Shown here: in pieces, positions 1-10,656 of the stretch
How the letters are laid out: each line of letters begins with the position of its first letter
Numbering within the stretch: the first letter of the stretch is position 1
Source of the DNA: Paucibacter sp963740455
GTDB lineage: Bacteria > Pseudomonadota > Gammaproteobacteria > Burkholderiales > Burkholderiaceae_C
Length of the DNA stretch: 64,000 nucleotides
Direction of reading: 5' to 3'
Assembly: GCA_963740455.1 (NCBI GenBank)
Contig: CAVUEF010000017.1
Span: 1-64,000, forward strand
Notes under the pieces: generated by a model
The model's input: only the letters and a program-made list of their open reading frames with translations
What the model was told of the DNA's origin: nothing
Database searches by the model: none
Program-made: the position numbers and the translations under genes

Positions 1-118
1 GCCGGCCGCGGCGCGGTCTCGTCGGCGGCATTTGTTTGCCGGCATTGCGCTCGGCTGCTGCGGCCCCATCTGCGGCTGGGCTATCTGCGCCCGAACAGCG
101 CCGGCCGGCGCCGCGTTC

Positions 119-1624
119 ATGACCATCCCGGTTGAACTCGCGGCACGGATCGAGCGCCTCTACACCGTCGAGCACTGGCGGGTGGGGACCATCGCGCGTC
201 AATTGCACGTGCACCGCGACACGGTGCGCCGCGTGCTGCGCGAGCACCAGGTCGTGCCGCCAGGCGTCCCGTTGCGCCCGAGCCTGATAGACCCTTATCG
301 GGTCTTCATCGGCGAGACCTTGGCGAAGTACCCCACGCTGGCGGCCAGCCGGCTGCACGACATGGTGTGCGAGCGCGGCTACGCGGGCCAGGCCAGCCAC
401 TTCCGCCACCTGGTCAGCACGATGCGCCCACGCCCACCGGCAGAGGCCTATCTGCGGCTGCGCACGCTGCCAGGCGAGCAGATGCAAGTCGACTGGGGCC
501 ACTTCGGCCATCTGCAGATCGGCCGCGCCAGGCGCCCTCTGATGGGCTTCGTGATCGTGCTGAGCTACTCGCGACGCGTGTTCCTGCGCTTTTGCCTGAA
601 CGCCCAGATGGACAGCTTCTTGCGTGGGCATGTCGAGGCGTTCGCCGCGTTTGGAGGGCTGGCCAGAACCGGGCTGTACGACAACCTGAAGAGCGTCGTA
701 CTCGAACGCGTGGGTGACGCGATTCGCTTCAATCCGGAGTTTTTAGCCTTCGCCAAACACTACCGCTTCGAGCCCCGCCCGGTGGCCGTGGCGCGCGGCA
801 ACGAGAAGGGTCGGGTGGAGCGCCATATCGATTTCATTCGCAAGAGCTTTTTCGCCGGGCGCGAGTTCACCAATGTGGCCGATCTCAATGCGCAGGCTCG
901 CCAGTGGTGCGATGGCCGTGCGTTTGATCGCCCCTGGCCCGAGGACGATGCATCGACCGTGCGCCAGGCCTTCGCCGTCGAGCAACCCCATCTGCTGGGC
1001 TTGCCTGCTGCGGGCTACGCCCTCGGCCAGCGCCTGGAAGTCGCCGTGGCCAAGACGCCCTACGTCCGCTTCGATTGGAACGACTACACGGTGCCGCACA
1101 CCCATGTGCGGCGTACTTTGTCGGTGCTGGCCGACGAGCAGCGCGTGCGCATCTTTGACGGCATCACCGAACTGGCCAACCACCCGCGCAGCTTTGATCG
1201 CCATCAGCAAATCGAGGACCCGGACCACTTGCAAGCCTTGGTCGAGCATAAGCGCCGGGCGCGGGCGCATCGTGGCTGCGACGTGCTGGCCCAGATCGCC
1301 CCCGCCAGCACCGACTTGCTGCTGATGGCCGCCGAGTACGGCCACAACCTGGCCTCCATCACCGCCGCGCTGCTGCGCCTGCTCGATCAATACGGGGCAG
1401 CGTCGTTGCAGGCGGCCATGGTCGATGCCGTCGCCCGCAAGGTGCCGCACCCCAACGCCGTGCGTTTTGCGCTGGAGCGCGCACGCGAGCGCAGCGGGCG
1501 AGCGCCGCCGCTGGCCCTGGCGCTGCCAGATCACGTGACGCGGCGCGACGCGCCGATGCGCACGCATTCGCTGGCAACGTACGACCGCCGCTACGACAAA
1601 CCCAAGGACACCCACCATGACTGA
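119..1624 (+). CDS. istA: IS21-family transposase IstA
   Basis: DDE transposase of an IS21-type insertion sequence; with IstB it cuts and joins the element ends. I start at the ATG that begins MTIPVELAARIERLY, which gives 501 residues, the usual family size. An in-frame upstream extension exists but looks non-coding. An N-terminal helix-turn-helix is visible around residues 15-45 (TIARQLHVHRDTVRRVL). The catalytic core shows MQVDWGHFG (first Asp), YDNLKSVV (second Asp) and GRVERHIDFIRKSFF (Glu). The stop overlaps the istB start by 8 bp, the usual translational coupling in IS21. The frame is intact, so the element may be active. Its left end cannot be placed because the window starts about 120 bp upstream of the gene. 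Confidence 0.95.
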   Translation: MTIPVELAARIERLYTVEHWRVGTIARQLHVHRDTVRRVLREHQVVPPGVPLRPSLIDPYRVFIGETLAKYPTLAASRLHDMVCERGYAGQASHFRHLVSTMRPRPPAEAYLRLRTLPGEQMQVDWGHFGHLQIGRARRPLMGFVIVLSYSRRVFLRFCLNAQMDSFLRGHVEAFAAFGGLARTGLYDNLKSVVLERVGDAIRFNPEFLAFAKHYRFEPRPVAVARGNEKGRVERHIDFIRKSFFAGREFTNVADLNAQARQWCDGRAFDRPWPEDDASTVRQAFAVEQPHLLGLPAAGYALGQRLEVAVAKTPYVRFDWNDYTVPHTHVRRTLSVLADEQRVRIFDGITELANHPRSFDRHQQIEDPDHLQALVEHKRRARAHRGCDVLAQIAPASTDLLLMAAEYGHNLASITAALLRLLDQYGAASLQAAMVDAVARKVPHPNAVRFALERARERSGRAPPLALALPDHVTRRDAPMRTHSLATYDRRYDKPKDTHHD

Positions 1625-2465
1625 GCCCATGATTGCCCCATCACTGCAACCCCGCAGCGGCCCCGCTGCGGCCTCCCATGCCGAACTGCGTGCGCAAGCC
1701 GCCGAGCTGCGCCTGCACGGCCTGCTGGCCCATTGGGACGAGTTGATGGGTCAACCCGAGACCGAGCAGCGCGTACGGCAGTGGTTGGGCTGGGAGAGCA
1801 CTGAGCGCGCGCACCGCAGCCTGGAGCGGCGCCTGCGCGAGGCGCATCTGGGCCGCTTCAAACCGCTGGCCGACTTCGACTGGAGTTGGCCCACCGAATG
1901 CGACCGCACGGCCATCGAGGAGTTGATGAGCCTGCAATTCCTCACCGATGCCAGCAGCGTCGTGCTGTTCGGGCCGAACGGGGTGGGCAAGTCGATGGTG
2001 GCGGCCAATATCGGCCACCAAGCGGTGCTGCAGGGGCACACGGCGCTGTTCACCACGGCCGGCCAGATGCTCAGCGAGCTCGCCGCGCTGGACAGCGATT
2101 CGGCCCTGCGTCGGCGGCTGGCACACTACGCTGCACCGGACCTGCTTGTCATTGACGAGGTCGGCTATCTGTCCTACTCCAACCGTCATGCCGACATGCT
2201 GTTTGAGCTGGTCAGTCGGCGCTACCTGCACAAGAGCACGGTCGTGACAACGAACCGCCGATTCGCCGACTGGGGCGAGGTGTTCCCCAACGCGGCCTGC
2301 GTGGTCTCGCTGGTCGACCGGCTGATGCACCGCGCCGAGGTGGTGCGCATCGAGGGCGACTCGTACCGCCAGAAGGAAGCCGAGGAACGTGCCGCGCTGC
2401 GCGCCTGTGCACGCACCGCTGCGGCGCGCCCGAAGGTCGCTCAAGCGCGCAAGCCGCTCACCTGA
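1617..2465 (+). CDS. istB: IS21-family helper ATPase IstB
   Basis: AAA+ ATPase that assembles on target DNA and stimulates IstA. Of 282 residues, Walker A is FGPNGVGKSMVA near residues 117-128, Walker B is LLVIDEVGYL near 175-185, and a sensor-like TTNRRFADW follows. The N-terminal helical part (LRLHGLLAHWDELM) is typical of the IstB/DnaC-like group. It starts inside the end of istA and is complete. The protein ends in a basic Ala/Arg-rich tail, as is common in this family. Confidence 0.95.
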   Translation: MTEPMIAPSLQPRSGPAAASHAELRAQAAELRLHGLLAHWDELMGQPETEQRVRQWLGWESTERAHRSLERRLREAHLGRFKPLADFDWSWPTECDRTAIEELMSLQFLTDASSVVLFGPNGVGKSMVAANIGHQAVLQGHTALFTTAGQMLSELAALDSDSALRRRLAHYAAPDLLVIDEVGYLSYSNRHADMLFELVSRRYLHKSTVVTTNRRFADWGEVFPNAACVVSLVDRLMHRAEVVRIEGDSYRQKEAEERAALRACARTAAARPKVAQARKPLT

Positions 2466-2476
2466 GGCCGTCCGCG

Positions 2477-2707
2477 ATGGACCCCCCAACAAGGACGCAG
2501 CCGCGGCGGCGCTCGGCACGACCGACCGTGACGTTGGAATTGCCATCGCACTGGTCTGCTTCCCAAGCCCTTGCAGTCTTCGAGTGCGTTGAACTGCTGC
2601 GCGACCAACTCTGGCTGGCCTACGGCCCGGAAATCCAACGCGCCTGGCGCACCCAACTCGCGCCCGAGCATGCTCCACCCGACTTGGACCCCGACTCGCC
2701 GTTCTGA
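2477..2707 (+). CDS. Small protein downstream of istB
   Basis: A 76-residue reading frame 11 bp after istB in the same direction. The N-terminus is basic (RTQPRRRSARPTVTLELP), the middle reads WSASQALAVFECVELLRDQLW, and the acidic C-terminus ends DLDPDSPF. I recall similar short proteins accompanying transposase genes in proteobacterial insertion sequences, so it is probably a passenger or accessory gene of this IS21 element. I assign no function. No cysteine or catalytic motif stands out. Confidence 0.55.
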   Translation: MDPPTRTQPRRRSARPTVTLELPSHWSASQALAVFECVELLRDQLWLAYGPEIQRAWRTQLAPEHAPPDLDPDSPF

Positions 2708-2727
2708 TCAAGCACGCGGCGGCACCA

Positions 2728-2764
2728 AAGAGAAGATGACCCCTCGCGGGGGCCATCTTCTCTT
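2728..2764 (+). terminator. Strong hairpin after the IS21 genes
   Basis: A perfect 11-bp inverted repeat, AAGAGAAGATG at 2728-2738 and CATCTTCTCTT at 2754-2764, encloses a second CCCC/GGGG stem around a TCGC loop. The nearly continuous stem is strong enough to stop or protect a transcript. No T-run follows, so it is not a textbook Rho-independent terminator. It may instead lie at the edge of the element. Confidence 0.5.
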
Positions 2765-3039
2765 CATCATGTCAAAGCTGGATTCGTATCCGCCAGGTTT
2801 CCAAAACCGCGCCCTCACCAGCGTCTACAAGCGCTTTGTCACCGGCGCTCACAGGCGGCTATGCGAGTCTAGATCACTGGGATATGCGCTCTGACCGGAA
2901 CTAAAGGTCCGTCGATTTGCAAGGTTTTCCCTCGTCAGCTGTAAGCCCGTCGAAAATGCTGACCGCCGTGAATGCCCCCGCCATGCGTGAAGCGACGGAC
3001 GGGAGCATTCAGGCCACTTCGAAATTAGCCTATAGCATT
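2765..3039. other. Gene-free stretch between IS21 and hipBA
   Basis: I see no reading frame with protein-like composition here; the short open frames end without recognisable motifs. Base composition falls from very GC-rich to mixed as one approaches hipB. The right boundary of the IS21 element probably lies in this stretch, but no matching inverted end can be identified because the left end is outside the window. Confidence 0.5.
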
Positions 3040-3081
3040 CTTTTAAGAGCATTTATACGGCACAAACGTCCTTATAAGAGC
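3040..3081 (+). promoter_or_regulatory. Direct repeats upstream of hipB, candidate operator
   Basis: CTTTTAAGAGC (3040-3050) and CTTATAAGAGC (3071-3081) are 11-mers differing at one base. They start 31 bp apart, close to three helical turns, and so would lie on the same face of the DNA. The second contains the palindrome CTTATAAG and ends five bases before the -35 box. HipB repressors usually bind several operators in their own promoter, so autoregulation is a reasonable inference. The sequence does not match the E. coli HipB operator. Confidence 0.45.
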
Positions 3082-3086
3082 GCCTG

Positions 3087-3115
3087 TTGCAAAATAGTCG
3101 GCAGTCTGCTAGAAT
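3087..3115 (+). promoter_or_regulatory. Sigma-70-type promoter of hipBA
   Basis: TTGCAA at 3087-3092 and TAGAAT at 3110-3115 are separated by exactly 17 bp. Each matches the sigma-70 consensus at four or more of six positions. The box lies about 50 bp ahead of the hipB start and just downstream of the CTTWTAAGAGC repeats. Confidence 0.6.
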
Positions 3116-3130
3116 GGTGCTAATTAGAGT

Positions 3131-3147
3131 GCTTGCGCTCTGCAAGC
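3131..3147 (+). promoter_or_regulatory. Inverted repeat in the hipB leader
   Basis: GCTTGC and GCAAGC are separated by five bases, between the -10 box and the hipB ribosome-binding site. It would overlap the first transcribed bases and could be an operator for HipB or a small leader hairpin. It is short, so chance is not excluded. Confidence 0.35.
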
Positions 3148-3167
3148 GGTCGTATCAGGACGATTCC

Positions 3168-3494
3168 ATGGCTACTGCTACTAACCTCTCTGTAGACCGA
3201 GCCATCAAGGCGCTCGGCCACAGCATCGAGCTCGCACGTCGGCGCCGGGGTATGTCTCAAGCCGACTTGGCGTCTCGCATGGGCGTTTCGGTAAGCACGG
3301 TGCGTCGGCTGGAGGACGGAAATCCTGGAACGGCGCTCACCTACCTGGGCAGCGCTCTGCAAGTTTTTGGGGAGCTGGAGAAGCTGCGCTTACTTCTGGA
3401 CACGCCGACTGATTCCGTGGGGCTCGCGCTGATGGATGCAGAACTGCCCACTCGGGTCTACAGCAAACGCCGTAAGGTGCCCAAAGCATTTTGA
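3168..3494 (+). CDS. hipB: HipB-like antitoxin (HTH, Xre family)
   Basis: A 108-residue DNA-binding antitoxin that neutralises the downstream HipA kinase and represses its own operon. The helix-turn-helix is at about residues 15-65 (LGHSIELARRRRGMSQADLA, then MGVSVSTVRRLEDG). The C-terminal tail is basic (YSKRRKVPKAF). I choose the ATG that begins MATATNLS because AGGA lies eight bases ahead. It ends 14 bp before the preferred hipA start, and a TTG in the hipA frame overlaps its stop. It carries its own promoter and candidate operators upstream, consistent with a mobile toxin-antitoxin module. Confidence 0.85.
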   Translation: MATATNLSVDRAIKALGHSIELARRRRGMSQADLASRMGVSVSTVRRLEDGNPGTALTYLGSALQVFGELEKLRLLLDTPTDSVGLALMDAELPTRVYSKRRKVPKAF

Positions 3495-3508
3495 AGGATT
3501 GGCACGAT

Positions 3509-4816
3509 ATGGCTACGCGAGCGGGTGCCGCAGCACAGAACATGAAGACGGAACTGGACGTGTGCCTGGGCAAGGCAGGCACGTCCGTGGGCAAACTCGT
3601 GTTTGTGCGTAACGGGCCTCGAGTGTTCACGCAGTTCGCCTACTTTCAGGATTGGCTGGACAACAAGGATACGTTTAACGTATCGCCGGACCTCGCAGCC
3701 ACGCCGGGATACCAGACTCGCAAGGCCGCGACCAAAGAGGACTCGTTGTTCTTTCTCGCGCTGGGAGACACCGAGCCGGATGCCTGGGGCCGCCGTGTCA
3801 TCGCCCGCGCGCATGCCAAGCGCCGCGAGGACGCCCCGACTTTGGGGGCGCTGACCGAGCTCGATTACCTCTGCGCAGTCGATGACTTCAGTCGCATGGG
3901 TGCCTTGCGCTTACGCGATGCGCATGGCGCTTATGTGGAGTCCGTTCCTGCCGGCCGGCGTGCGACACCTCCGATGCTCGAGCTCGAGAAGATGCTTTCG
4001 TCTTCACGAGCGGTCGAACTGGGCAAGGAGACAGCCCAGGATTTGGCCTATCTGCGAGGTAAGGGTACCTCCCTGGGAGGCATGCGTCCGAAATGCAGCA
4101 TCCTGGACGAGGATGGATTCTTGGCCCTGGGTAAGTTCCCGAGCATCAAGGACGAGCGCAATGTGACGCGTGCGGAGGTTCTCGCGCTCAAGCTGGCGAG
4201 CTTGGCGGGCATCAACGCTGCGCATGCCCATGTCGCTGTAGTGCAAGGAACCCCTGTAGCGGTCATCCGCCGATTCGACCGCGCGCCCGAGGATGCGCGC
4301 ATCCCCTACCTGTCAGGCGCTACGCTGCTCCAGGCGAGTCGACAAGCTGACCACGCTTACACCGAGGTACTCGCGGTGATGAAAGGGGCCTGTGCGAACT
4401 ATGTGGACGACGCTCGAGAGCTGTGGCGCCGTTTGGTGTTTCACCACCTCATCACCAACGTCGACGACCACCTACAAAACATCGGATTCCTTTACATGGG
4501 CGGCAACCAATGGCAGCTGTCGCCGGCGTTCGACGTCAATCCGATGCCGGACAAGGACCGCGAATCCAAGACATGGTTAAGCGAAGATACTGGCCCCATC
4601 ACAAGCATGGCCCAATTGATGGGGCAAGCCTCGCAGTTCGCGCTGACTGCTGACCAGGCGTTGGCCATCGTGCGCCAGATCGTTGAAGCCGTGGCGCAGT
4701 GGCGCGCGGTGGGCCAGTCTGCGGATGTCGGAATGACGACGCTCGAACTTGACGAGTTCAAGCTGGCATTCGAACATTCCAGCTTGGCAGATGCCAAGAA
4801 GTTGGTAGGCCTGTAG
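3509..4816 (+). CDS. hipA: HipA-like serine/threonine kinase toxin
   Basis: HipA-type kinase; characterised members phosphorylate glutamyl-tRNA synthetase and induce a dormant, drug-tolerant state. The core is complete. The glycine-rich loop is TSLGGMRPK, the ATP lysine is in LGKFPS, the catalytic loop is HHLITNVDDHLQNIGF, and the metal-binding Asp is in SPAFDVNP. The length of about 435 residues is normal for the family. I prefer the ATG of MATRAG because GAAGGA lies ten bases ahead, although a TTG six codons earlier is possible. The gene ends exactly where a remnant of an IS256 transposase begins, so the last few residues may have been altered by that junction. Confidence 0.88.
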   Translation: MATRAGAAAQNMKTELDVCLGKAGTSVGKLVFVRNGPRVFTQFAYFQDWLDNKDTFNVSPDLAATPGYQTRKAATKEDSLFFLALGDTEPDAWGRRVIARAHAKRREDAPTLGALTELDYLCAVDDFSRMGALRLRDAHGAYVESVPAGRRATPPMLELEKMLSSSRAVELGKETAQDLAYLRGKGTSLGGMRPKCSILDEDGFLALGKFPSIKDERNVTRAEVLALKLASLAGINAAHAHVAVVQGTPVAVIRRFDRAPEDARIPYLSGATLLQASRQADHAYTEVLAVMKGACANYVDDARELWRRLVFHHLITNVDDHLQNIGFLYMGGNQWQLSPAFDVNPMPDKDRESKTWLSEDTGPITSMAQLMGQASQFALTADQALAIVRQIVEAVAQWRAVGQSADVGMTTLELDEFKLAFEHSSLADAKKLVGL

Positions 4817-5053
4817 GTGCTTTGGACGCAGATCTACAGCACCAACCCGCTGGAGCGGCTCAACGCCGAGATCAAGCGCAGAACCAATGTGGTCGGCATC
4901 TTCCCCAACGATGCTGCCATCACACGCCTGGTCGGCGCCATGATGCTGGAACAAAGCGACGAGTGGAGTCTGAACCGGCGCTACATGCAGTTTGAGGGCC
5001 TTCAGACTCTCAGCGATACTGTCCCGACTCGGCTGGCCGCAGTGGCACGCTGA
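4817..5053 (+). pseudogene. IS256-family (mutator) transposase, C-terminal remnant
   Basis: About 78 residues match the end of an IS256-type transposase in character: YSTNPLERLNAEIKRRTNVV, GIFPNDAAITRLVGAMML and WSLNRRYMQFEGL are hallmark segments. The catalytic Asp residues and more than 300 N-terminal residues are missing. It starts directly after the hipA stop, which suggests that the rest was lost when hipBA arrived or by deletion. It is not functional. Confidence 0.88.
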
Positions 5054-5381
5054 GTACCCCGCGCATTCCAGCCTGTCCGGGCTGTGGACTTACACCACGC
5101 GGTGGGACATTACCCTTGGCGCTTTGGCAGGAAGCGACCGTGTTTACCGGTCAGCGACCGTTTTCTCCGGTTAACGACTATGTTTTCAGCGCACAGCTGC
5201 GCGCCGCAAGAATGTCACCGTCATTCGACGGTCACGCTCTTGGCCAGGTTCCTGGGCTTGTGGTTTCGGCCCGCCGCTGCGCGGCTTCACGTCGGCTGCG
5301 CCGACATGAGCCTTCACCGCAAGCCACGCAACCTACCGCGCCTGCATCGCGGGGCGCTGCGCGCCGCGAACAGCGCCCCAG
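5054..5381. other. Gene-free junction between accessory DNA and glmS
   Basis: No credible gene. The left part (5054-5190) follows the transposase remnant and contains repeated ACCGGT/GGTTAAC-like motifs of unknown origin. At 5291-5305 there is a small perfect hairpin, GTCGGC-TGC-GCCGAC. The right part holds a diverged second copy of the glmS 3' end, listed separately. Confidence 0.5.
5196..5262 (-). repeat. Diverged duplicate of the glmS 3' end
   Basis: Read on the minus strand, this stretch ends a reading frame with KPRNLAKSVTVE and a TGA stop, the same twelve residues that end glmS at 5382. In the shared 42 bp there are seven mismatches. Six are synonymous; the seventh, at the edge of the match, changes Asp to His. 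Similarity continues past the stop: GCTGCGCGCCGC occurs at 5196-5207 and again at 5356-5367, about 12-13 bp from each stop. The pattern is that of a second, diverged glmS end, not of random repetition. Confidence 0.75.
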
Positions 5382-7238
<1,857 letters not shown>

Positions 7239-7284
7239 GGTTTGACTCCTTTGAATCCGTGACTGGCCGCATGGTAGGCACAGT

Positions 7285-7305
7285 TGTGAATTAATTGCTT
7301 TCACA
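7285..7305. promoter_or_regulatory. Palindrome in the glmS/lrp divergent region
   Basis: TGTGAA and TTCACA are perfect 6-bp arms separated by nine bases, within the AT-rich 140-bp gap between the divergent glmS and Lrp-type genes. The symmetry and the AT-rich spacer fit an operator, and the Lrp-like protein is the natural candidate to bind it. No direct evidence. Confidence 0.35.
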
Positions 7306-7376
7306 TTTCAGCTGTAATTGCAACAATCAGCCATCATCATGCACAAGCATGCTTTTTATTCATTACTTTGACTGAT

Positions 7377-7865
7377 ATGAATGATTCAGCCACCCGATTG
7401 ACACTGGACGCCACCGATTTGCGCTTGCTGGATTTGCTGCAGCAAGACGCATCGCGCACCAACCAGGACCTGGCGCAACACGCCCATGTGTCGGCCGCCA
7501 CTTGCTTGCGCCGCGTGAAACGCCTGGTGGACGGCGGCGTGATCGAGCGCCGTGTCGCCCTGCTGTCGCCCGAGAAACTCGGCGCGGGGGTGTCGGCCAT
7601 TGTCGAGATCACGCTCGATCGTCAGGGCGCCGAGCACCTGTTCGCCTTCGAGCAGCGCGCACTGCGAGACGACGCCGTGCAGCAGTGCTATCGCGTGGCC
7701 CCGGGGCCGGACTTCGTGCTGGTGGTGCAGGTGGCCGACATGCCGGCCTATCACGCGCTGGTGCAGCGCCTGTTCACGCAGGACGCCAATGTGCGCAATG
7801 TGAAGAGCTATTTCAGCGTGCACCGCGCCAAGTTCGAACCGCGCGTGATGCTGCCCAAGCTCTGA
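7377..7865 (+). CDS. Lrp/AsnC-family transcriptional regulator
   Basis: 162 residues, the normal length for this family. The N-terminal winged helix is at about residues 12-60 (LDATDLRLLDLLQQDASRT, then HVSAATCLRRVKRL). The C-terminal RAM/ligand-binding domain is rich in alternating strands (FVLVVQVADMPAYHALV; NVRNVKSYFSVHRAK). It is divergent from glmS. I use the ATG of MNDSATR; a TTG three codons earlier is also possible, and neither has a strong ribosome-binding site. It probably responds to an amino acid; which one cannot be read from the sequence. Confidence 0.88.
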   Translation: MNDSATRLTLDATDLRLLDLLQQDASRTNQDLAQHAHVSAATCLRRVKRLVDGGVIERRVALLSPEKLGAGVSAIVEITLDRQGAEHLFAFEQRALRDDAVQQCYRVAPGPDFVLVVQVADMPAYHALVQRLFTQDANVRNVKSYFSVHRAKFEPRVMLPKL

Positions 7866-7886
7866 CCTCCGAGGGGCCGAGGCGCT

Positions 7887-9068
<1,182 letters not shown>

Positions 9069-9081
9069 GACGCCAACATCC

Positions 9082-10629
9082 TCAGCGCTGCAGCGTGCCG
9101 AAGGCATAGCCGAGCGACACATTGACGAGCGGCGACGACTGGGTCGGCGCACGCAGACTGCGCCACTGCCCGATTCCGGTGCGCAAACGCAAGCGGCCTT
9201 CGCTGCCGAACGCCCACTCGGCCCAGGCCTCGCCCTGCATGGCGGCGCCACCATGAATATCGACACCGCCGCCACCCGCGGCGCCGACCATCGCTTCAGC
9301 ACCGACTCGCATGCCCTGATGCGCCAGCGCACTGCTCTGCACCCCCAGGCCGAACAAACCGAACGAGTAAGCACCGGCGCTGCCAAACGCCGCGCTGCCC
9401 GCCTGCGCCACGCCATACAAATGAGGACCGAGCTCGCGCTTCAACACCATCGCGATATGCCCCACGCCTTCTTCACGACCGTCTTTGAAACGGACCCTGG
9501 AGAGCTGCTGCAGGCTGGCATAGATGGTTTGCGTCCGCACGACACCACCCTCGACATTGGGCTGGCCAAAGGGCCCGACCGCCTGATCCAGCGGCAGCCC
9601 CAGACTGAAGCGCGCGTAGCTCGACTTGAAGCTCCCGGTCAGCGATCCCATCACACCCGCGTCCAGATTCAACGACGGCCCCCACGGCGTCTTCCACCTG
9701 AGCGTCGGGCCACCCTTGACCAGCCAGCCGTTGCCGGTGTCAACGCCGCCGCCGCCGCCCAAGCCGGTGGCCACATGCCAGCCGGCACGCAAATTGGGAC
9801 TGCCCATGGCGTAGTCCTGTCCCATGCCGACCAACACTTCCATATAGCCGTCGGTCCCACCCTGCGCTGCGCCCGCCGCCTCGAAGCCCCACCAGGCGCC
9901 CTCGGTCACGTACTGGCGCATCGACGCACCGAGCTTGCCCATGCGTTTGGCCGGCGCTCCGCCACGCGTGCGGCTGCTCGAGCGCGGCTCGTAAATCCCG
10001 ACGTTGAGCGCTATCTCATCGAAGCCCAGGCCGCTGCGTCGAAACGCGCGCGCTTTTTCCCCGCTTTCGCTCGGCGTATAGCTTCGAAAACTCTCGGCAT
10101 AGCCCACCATGAAACCGAGCGACGTGCCGCTCACATTGCCGGTGGGAAAGCGCGTGTGCGCGAGCGACATGCCGGTGTACCAGGAGCCGAACTCGGTGCG
10201 CAGTGAGAGTTCTGGCCTGAGCATCAGACCGCCACCGAAGCGCACCCGGTCCGAGCTCAGTCCGCCGCCCGCGCCCGCGTACAAGCTGGCCGCCGCATGC
10301 AGATTGGAGGCCACCCGCCAACGGCGCTGGGCCGTGAAACCGACTGTGAAGATGCCGCCGTAATTGCCCTTGGCTGCGCCGTAGAAACTTGGACCCACGC
10401 CCCAGTCGTCGTTCATCGCGACCATATAGCTGGCGCCGAGCAAGGCGATGTGCTCGCCGGTGGGCATTTTCAGCGGGGTCCAGTTGACCTCGAACGCCGC
10501 CGGCTGCGCCTGCAAGAAGCCCGGCCGCGGCAGCACCGCCTCGGCCTGCACCCAGCTCGCGCCCAGCAGGGCCGTCGCACAAAGGAGCGCCCGGACATGG
10601 CGGGGCGCAACGCAATCAATTTTCAACAT
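9082..10629 (-). CDS. Exported outer-membrane beta-barrel-like protein, unknown function
   Basis: 515 residues beginning with a Sec signal (hydrophobic ALLCATALLGASWVQAEA). The mature part is rich in Gly and aromatic residues with many short alternating strands (YGGIFTVGFTAQRRW, YMEVLVGMGQDYAMG, FGLFGLGVQSS). It closes with VNVSLGYAFGTLQR, the kind of aromatic final strand seen in barrels. I do not recognise the family. A porin-like or capsule/lipid-export barrel is possible. It lies in a minus-strand row between rlmI and xerC, with no obvious partner. Confidence 0.65.
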   Translation of the reverse strand: MLKIDCVAPRHVRALLCATALLGASWVQAEAVLPRPGFLQAQPAAFEVNWTPLKMPTGEHIALLGASYMVAMNDDWGVGPSFYGAAKGNYGGIFTVGFTAQRRWRVASNLHAAASLYAGAGGGLSSDRVRFGGGLMLRPELSLRTEFGSWYTGMSLAHTRFPTGNVSGTSLGFMVGYAESFRSYTPSESGEKARAFRRSGLGFDEIALNVGIYEPRSSSRTRGGAPAKRMGKLGASMRQYVTEGAWWGFEAAGAAQGGTDGYMEVLVGMGQDYAMGSPNLRAGWHVATGLGGGGGVDTGNGWLVKGGPTLRWKTPWGPSLNLDAGVMGSLTGSFKSSYARFSLGLPLDQAVGPFGQPNVEGGVVRTQTIYASLQQLSRVRFKDGREEGVGHIAMVLKRELGPHLYGVAQAGSAAFGSAGAYSFGLFGLGVQSSALAHQGMRVGAEAMVGAAGGGGVDIHGGAAMQGEAWAEWAFGSEGRLRLRTGIGQWRSLRAPTQSSPLVNVSLGYAFGTLQR

Positions 10630-10656
10630 AGGTGCGCACGATAACAGGGCACGCAG

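Noticed and set aside
5054..5381. Complete Tn7-like transposon at glmS
   Set aside because: No tnsA-E genes and no Tn7-type end repeats are visible. Only a duplicated glmS end and unrelated IS remnants are seen.
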